Assembly: GCA_046331465.1 (NCBI GenBank)
Contig: JAXLQV010000002.1
Span: forward strand, 372,001-436,000
Source of the DNA: UBA5066 sp046331465
Lineage (GTDB): Bacteria; Acidobacteriota; Thermoanaerobaculia; UBA5066
DNA length: 64,000 nt
Reading direction: 5' to 3'
Below are positions 61,066 through 64,000 of this stretch, one piece after another (position 1 is the stretch's first letter; every line of letters begins with the position of its first letter). The translations under genes were made by a program, and so were the position numbers. The notes under the pieces were generated by a model. It was not told the origin of the DNA, ran no database searches, and worked only from the letters and a program-made list of their open reading frames with translations.

Positions 61066-62906
61066 TTCGCCCCCGGCGGCGAGATGCCGAGCCGTCCGGC
61101 GACGCGCGCGGCGACGTCGACGGCCCGGACCGAGGGGTGGCGGGCCGGGACGAGGCCGTCGCCGACGTGAAAGAAGAGGCCGTCGAGCTCGGGGTCCGGC
61201 CCGTAGCCGTGCTGCGCGGCGAGGCCGGCCGGGAGGAGGAGCGGCGCGGCCTCTCCCGCCTTCGGGAAGCCGGACCGGAGCTCGGTCCCGCGCCCGGCGA
61301 GGAGGACGAGGTCGCCCATGTTCGGGTGGTCGAGCCCCAGCGTCGCCGACTCGCCGCGGAGCGCGACGATCTCGAAGAGCGCCGCGCCCGTCTCGTCCCG
61401 GAGCGACCGGAACGCCCCGGCGATGTCGGCGAGGACCCCCGCGGCCTCCTCGGGCGAGAGGACGCCTCCCGGCATCGCGCCCGCCCGGTTCAGGACGACG
61501 AACGCGGAGCCGCCGCAGACGAGGACGTCGGCCGGCGAGTCGGGTCGGACGACGGGACGCCCCGCCAGGACGTCCGTCGAGATCCACCCCTTCCGGCGCA
61601 TCACCTCGGCCGGGTAGACCGCGCGCCGCACCGGGCGCAGGCCGTGGTCGGAGACGACGACGACGTCCCCGCCGAGCGCGCGGAAGCGGAGGTAGCGCGC
61701 GGCGGCGCGGTCGGCGATCCGCCACGACTCGCGCACGGCCGCCGCGCCGCGCGCGGCCCGCGCCGCGTCGGCGCCCGGCTCGTCCGGCGCGGGCGGCGCC
61801 AGGACGTGCGCGACCTCGTCGACGAGCGGCTGGTAGGCGAGCAGGAGGTCCCAGTCGCCGCGCCGCTCGGCGACGTCGTAGACGGAGGCGAGGAACGTCG
61901 AGAAGCGTTCCGCCATCTCGAGGAAGCTCTTCACGTCGGGCTCGGGGCCCTCGAGGAGCTCCTCGTCGGGGGGGCCGGGCCAGAAGCCGCAGCGCCGGTC
62001 GAGCGTCCTCTGGAAGTCGTCGGGCCACGCCTCGGTCTGCGCGGTGCCGCCGACGTAGAGCGAGAGGGCGGAGGCGTCGGGGGCGAGCCGCAGGAGCTTC
62101 ACCCAGCGCCCGCGCCGCGCCGTCCCCTCGCGCCTCTCGTCGAGCGCGAGCCAGTCTCCCGGCCGGAGGCGGCCGGCGAGGTTGCCGTCGGCGTCGAGGG
62201 CGGCGAGCGTGTCGTACTCGCGCCGTCCGTCGTCGACGGTGTCGAGGAGGACGAGGACGAGCGGCCGCGCGGCGACGCTCGTCCGGCCGGCGGGCGCCTC
62301 GACCCGGACGAGCCGGGGCGGCGACCAGCTCTTCAGCTCGGGAGGAAGGGCGACGGCGGCCTCGGGGAACGCGCTTCCGGCGGCCGGGCCGTGCCAGAGG
62401 AAGCCGGGAGTCTTCAGGTCCGTCCAGCGGACGCCGACGGGCGTCGTCGCGCGCGGGGTCCGCCCGGTCACGCCGGGCCAGCAGAGGGACGCGACGCGGC
62501 GCCCCTGTCGGGCGACGGCCTCCCAGAGCGTCTCGACGGCCGGCTCGGCGTCGAAGCCGTTCGCGCGCGACTTCAGCGGCTCGCCGGCGGGCCGCCAGGC
62601 GTTCGAGACGACCCCGGTCTCTTCGGGGAGCGCCCCGGTCGAGATCGAGGAGTGGACGACCGCGGTGAGCGACGGCGTGACGACCTGGAGCCGTTCCGCC
62701 GAGACGCCCTCGCGCTCCGCGCGGCGGAAGCCGTCGGGAGAGAGCGCCTCGCGCTGCCGCTCGTACTCGGCCCCCCCGGCGCCGTCGAACGAGACGAGGA
62801 CGACGCGACGCGGAGGCTCCGGGGGCGGCGCCGCGGCCCAGGCCGTGCGGAGCAGGACGGTCGCGAGGGACGCGGCGAGGACGGAGGTCGGTCGGGCGCG
62901 GGACAT
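61062..62906 (-). CDS. Exported alkaline-phosphatase-superfamily phosphodiesterase
   Basis: A 614-residue protein with a signal peptide (to about 25) and a type-I phosphodiesterase/nucleotide pyrophosphatase fold. RVVLVSFDGAGG carries the first metal Asp, TPSLTAVVHSSISTG the nucleophile region, and VVVSDHGLRPV the second metal site, with LVDEVAHVL between. It is periplasmic or secreted. The ATG is 11 bases after the CHAD stop. TAGGCT, which includes that stop, lies 8 bases upstream. Substrate unknown. Confidence 0.85.
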   Translation of the reverse strand: MSRARPTSVLAASLATVLLRTAWAAAPPPEPPRRVVLVSFDGAGGAEYERQREALSPDGFRRAEREGVSAERLQVVTPSLTAVVHSSISTGALPEETGVVSNAWRPAGEPLKSRANGFDAEPAVETLWEAVARQGRRVASLCWPGVTGRTPRATTPVGVRWTDLKTPGFLWHGPAAGSAFPEAAVALPPELKSWSPPRLVRVEAPAGRTSVAARPLVLVLLDTVDDGRREYDTLAALDADGNLAGRLRPGDWLALDERREGTARRGRWVKLLRLAPDASALSLYVGGTAQTEAWPDDFQRTLDRRCGFWPGPPDEELLEGPEPDVKSFLEMAERFSTFLASVYDVAERRGDWDLLLAYQPLVDEVAHVLAPPAPDEPGADAARAARGAAAVRESWRIADRAAARYLRFRALGGDVVVVSDHGLRPVRRAVYPAEVMRRKGWISTDVLAGRPVVRPDSPADVLVCGGSAFVVLNRAGAMPGGVLSPEEAAGVLADIAGAFRSLRDETGAALFEIVALRGESATLGLDHPNMGDLVLLAGRGTELRSGFPKAGEAAPLLLPAGLAAQHGYGPDPELDGLFFHVGDGLVPARHPSVRAVDVAARVAGRLGISPPGAK

Positions 62907-62917
62907 TCGCGGCTAGC

Positions 62918-63772
62918 CTACCGCGTCCCGCGCCTCCCGAGGGCCGGGCTCAGCCTCCGGACCGGCGCGGCGAGCGCCTCGCCCCGCCTCCGCGCCGCCC
63001 CGAACGCGGTCGCGGCGTCGGCCTCGAGGCCGCGCAGGAGCGGCTCGAAGTCGGGCCGGGAGCCGGCCGCGGCGCGGACGCGCGCGGCGAGCTCCCCGAG
63101 GTCGTGGGCGTCCCCCGCGGCGTCCTGGAACGAGCGGAGGAGCCGGAGGAGCGGGCGCGTCCCCGGGTCGAGCGGCTCGACCGCCTCGAGCGCGTACCGG
63201 AGCTTCTTGGCCGCGATGCGCGCGGGGTGGAGCGTCCTGCGGCCCGGCGGGAGGAGCTTCGACAGCTCCGCGCCCCGGTTCCCGAGGCGCCGGAGGGTCC
63301 GGCGGACGAGGAGCGCCTCGATCCCCGCCCGCGGCGCGAACGCCCCGTTCGAGGCCGACACGAGCCGCCGGCGCCACTCGGCGAGCTCTCCCTCGACCGG
63401 CCCGATCTCCGAGACGTCGACGCGGACGGCCGGCAGCCCGCCCGGGAAGACGAGGGCTTCCACGCCGGCGCCGGCCGCGTCCGCACGCGCCGCGAGGAGC
63501 GCGCGCCCGACCTCCTCCGAGCGGAGGAGCGAGAGCCGGCGCCTCAGGTCGCGTGCCGCGGCCCGCGCCGCCTCGCCGTCCCCCTCTCCCGGGACGCCGC
63601 GGAAGAGCCGCGCGAGCGCCTCGATCCGCCGCAGGGCGACCCTCACGTCGTGGACGAGGTCGTCGTCGCCGCCGGAGCGCGCCCGGTCGGAGAGCGCGCC
63701 GAGCCGCGCGCCGTGACCGGCGAGCGCCTCCTCGAGGAGGAGGAGGATCGAGGCGGGACGCGGTGCTGCCAC
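62918..63772 (-). CDS. CHAD-domain protein
   Basis: A 284-residue alpha-helical protein of the CHAD family. These bind polyphosphate through conserved basic and histidine residues. Here VHDVRVALRRIEALARLF opens the domain and LHPARIAAKKLRYALE begins the second half. GTG 63772 is preferred: GGGAGG lies 5 bases upstream and TAGGAT (63794-63789) is a good -10. The ATG at 63790 overlaps that -10 and would not be transcribed, but would give 290 residues. Confidence 0.82.
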   Translation of the reverse strand: MAAPRPASILLLLEEALAGHGARLGALSDRARSGGDDDLVHDVRVALRRIEALARLFRGVPGEGDGEAARAAARDLRRRLSLLRSEEVGRALLAARADAAGAGVEALVFPGGLPAVRVDVSEIGPVEGELAEWRRRLVSASNGAFAPRAGIEALLVRRTLRRLGNRGAELSKLLPPGRRTLHPARIAAKKLRYALEAVEPLDPGTRPLLRLLRSFQDAAGDAHDLGELAARVRAAAGSRPDFEPLLRGLEADAATAFGAARRRGEALAAPVRRLSPALGRRGTR

Positions 63773-63826
63773 GACGGACCTCCCGACCATCCTAGTCCCG
63801 CGGCGCGGGAGCCCGCCCCGAAGGCC

Positions 63827-64000
63827 TCAGGCCACCTCGCCCGAGCGCGACGGGAGCTCGAGCGCCGGGTAGCCGATCTGGTATCCCTGCGCCCGGTCGA
63901 CGCCGAGCTCTCGGAGGATGTCGAGGATCTCCTGGGTCTCGACCCCCTCGGCGACCGTCTTCACGCCGAAGCCGCGGCAGATCTCGGCGATGCCGCGGAC
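63827..64000 (-). CDS. C-terminal end of an EAL-domain phosphodiesterase (partial)
   Basis: A leftward frame enters from the right edge and stops at 63827, giving 57 residues. VKTVAEGVETQEILDIL followed by RAQGYQIGYP is the classic C-terminal part of an EAL domain, which degrades cyclic-di-GMP. HIGRP-type endings are usual, and here it reads QIGYP. The N-terminus and sensory domains lie outside the window. Together with the GGDEF genes at 36-38 kb it indicates cyclic-di-GMP signalling. Confidence 0.85.
   Translation of the reverse strand, partial: VRGIAEICRGFGVKTVAEGVETQEILDILRELGVDRAQGYQIGYPALELPSRSGEVA

Noticed and set aside
63773..63790. ATG 63790 as start of the CHAD protein
   Set aside because: It overlaps the best -10 box (TAGGAT), and GTG 63772 has a properly spaced GGGAGG site.

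Overview
The window is very GC-rich, densely coded DNA with mixed orientation and almost no wasted space. The gene mix points to a free-living Gram-negative bacterium. It includes serine/threonine kinases fused to TolB-like propellers, an M36 peptidase with an IPTL-CTERM-type tail, an FeFe-hydrogenase operon, surface-polysaccharide genes and a cyclic-di-GMP set. My best guess is an Acidobacteriota lineage (Holophagae or Thermoanaerobaculia type). That is an inference from gene content and base composition; no rRNA or marker gene is present to settle it. I see no tRNA, rRNA, CRISPR array, IS element or phage gene.

Layout. 1-9066 holds ordinary metabolism and transport: threonine aldolase, MFS exporter, proline iminopeptidase-like hydrolase, a lipoprotein of the Asp/Glu racemase fold, a Kef-type antiporter and a large membrane protein. 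9070-14108 carries a YbaK deacylase and a 1419-residue secreted metallopeptidase. 14295-20368 carries a second MFS protein and three polytopic GT-C-like membrane proteins. 20290-34036 is a glycan locus. It has rfbF-rfbG-rfbH for CDP-3,6-dideoxy-4-keto sugars, a thiamine-diphosphate enzyme of the acetolactate-synthase type, a short NeuB, an epimerase-HAD fusion, a GT2 glycosyltransferase, two FkbM methyltransferase paralogs and three radical SAM/SPASM paralogs. 34153-38020 is a signalling patch: GtrA, a double cyclic-nucleotide-binding protein, a Cys-rich 64-residue protein and two GGDEF-related proteins. 38058-43580 has a kinase-propeller protein, an exported LSm-like protein and prolyl oligopeptidase. 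43785-49238 is an FeFe-hydrogenase operon (hydC-hydB-hydA) in which HydB is fused to an NfnB/GltD-like flavoprotein. 49546-58245 has another GT-C protein, MaeB malic enzyme, a glycosyltransferase, a polyprenyl-phosphate sugar-1-phosphate transferase, an O-antigen ligase/polymerase and a NusG-like antiterminator. 58166-64000 holds MutY, an ECF sigma/anti-sigma pair, a CBM9-like protein, a phosphodiesterase, a CHAD protein and the tail of an EAL protein.

How the genes work together. The locus at 20290-34036 reads as one biosynthetic programme. RfbF, RfbG and RfbH would make CDP-3,6-dideoxy-4-keto-glucose, and the ThDP enzyme could add a two-carbon branch, as YerE does in yersiniose synthesis. 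The radical SAM and FkbM proteins would then tailor the sugar or glycan. Most of its genes are chained by 4-base start/stop overlaps in a single leftward operon. The hydrogenase operon has a promoter-like sequence followed by a T-tract terminator inside its 5' leader, which suggests attenuation. Across the window many genes have a TANNNT-type -10 box only 6-11 bases before the start codon and no Shine-Dalgarno, which suggests widespread leaderless transcripts. Other genes have strong GGAGG sites.
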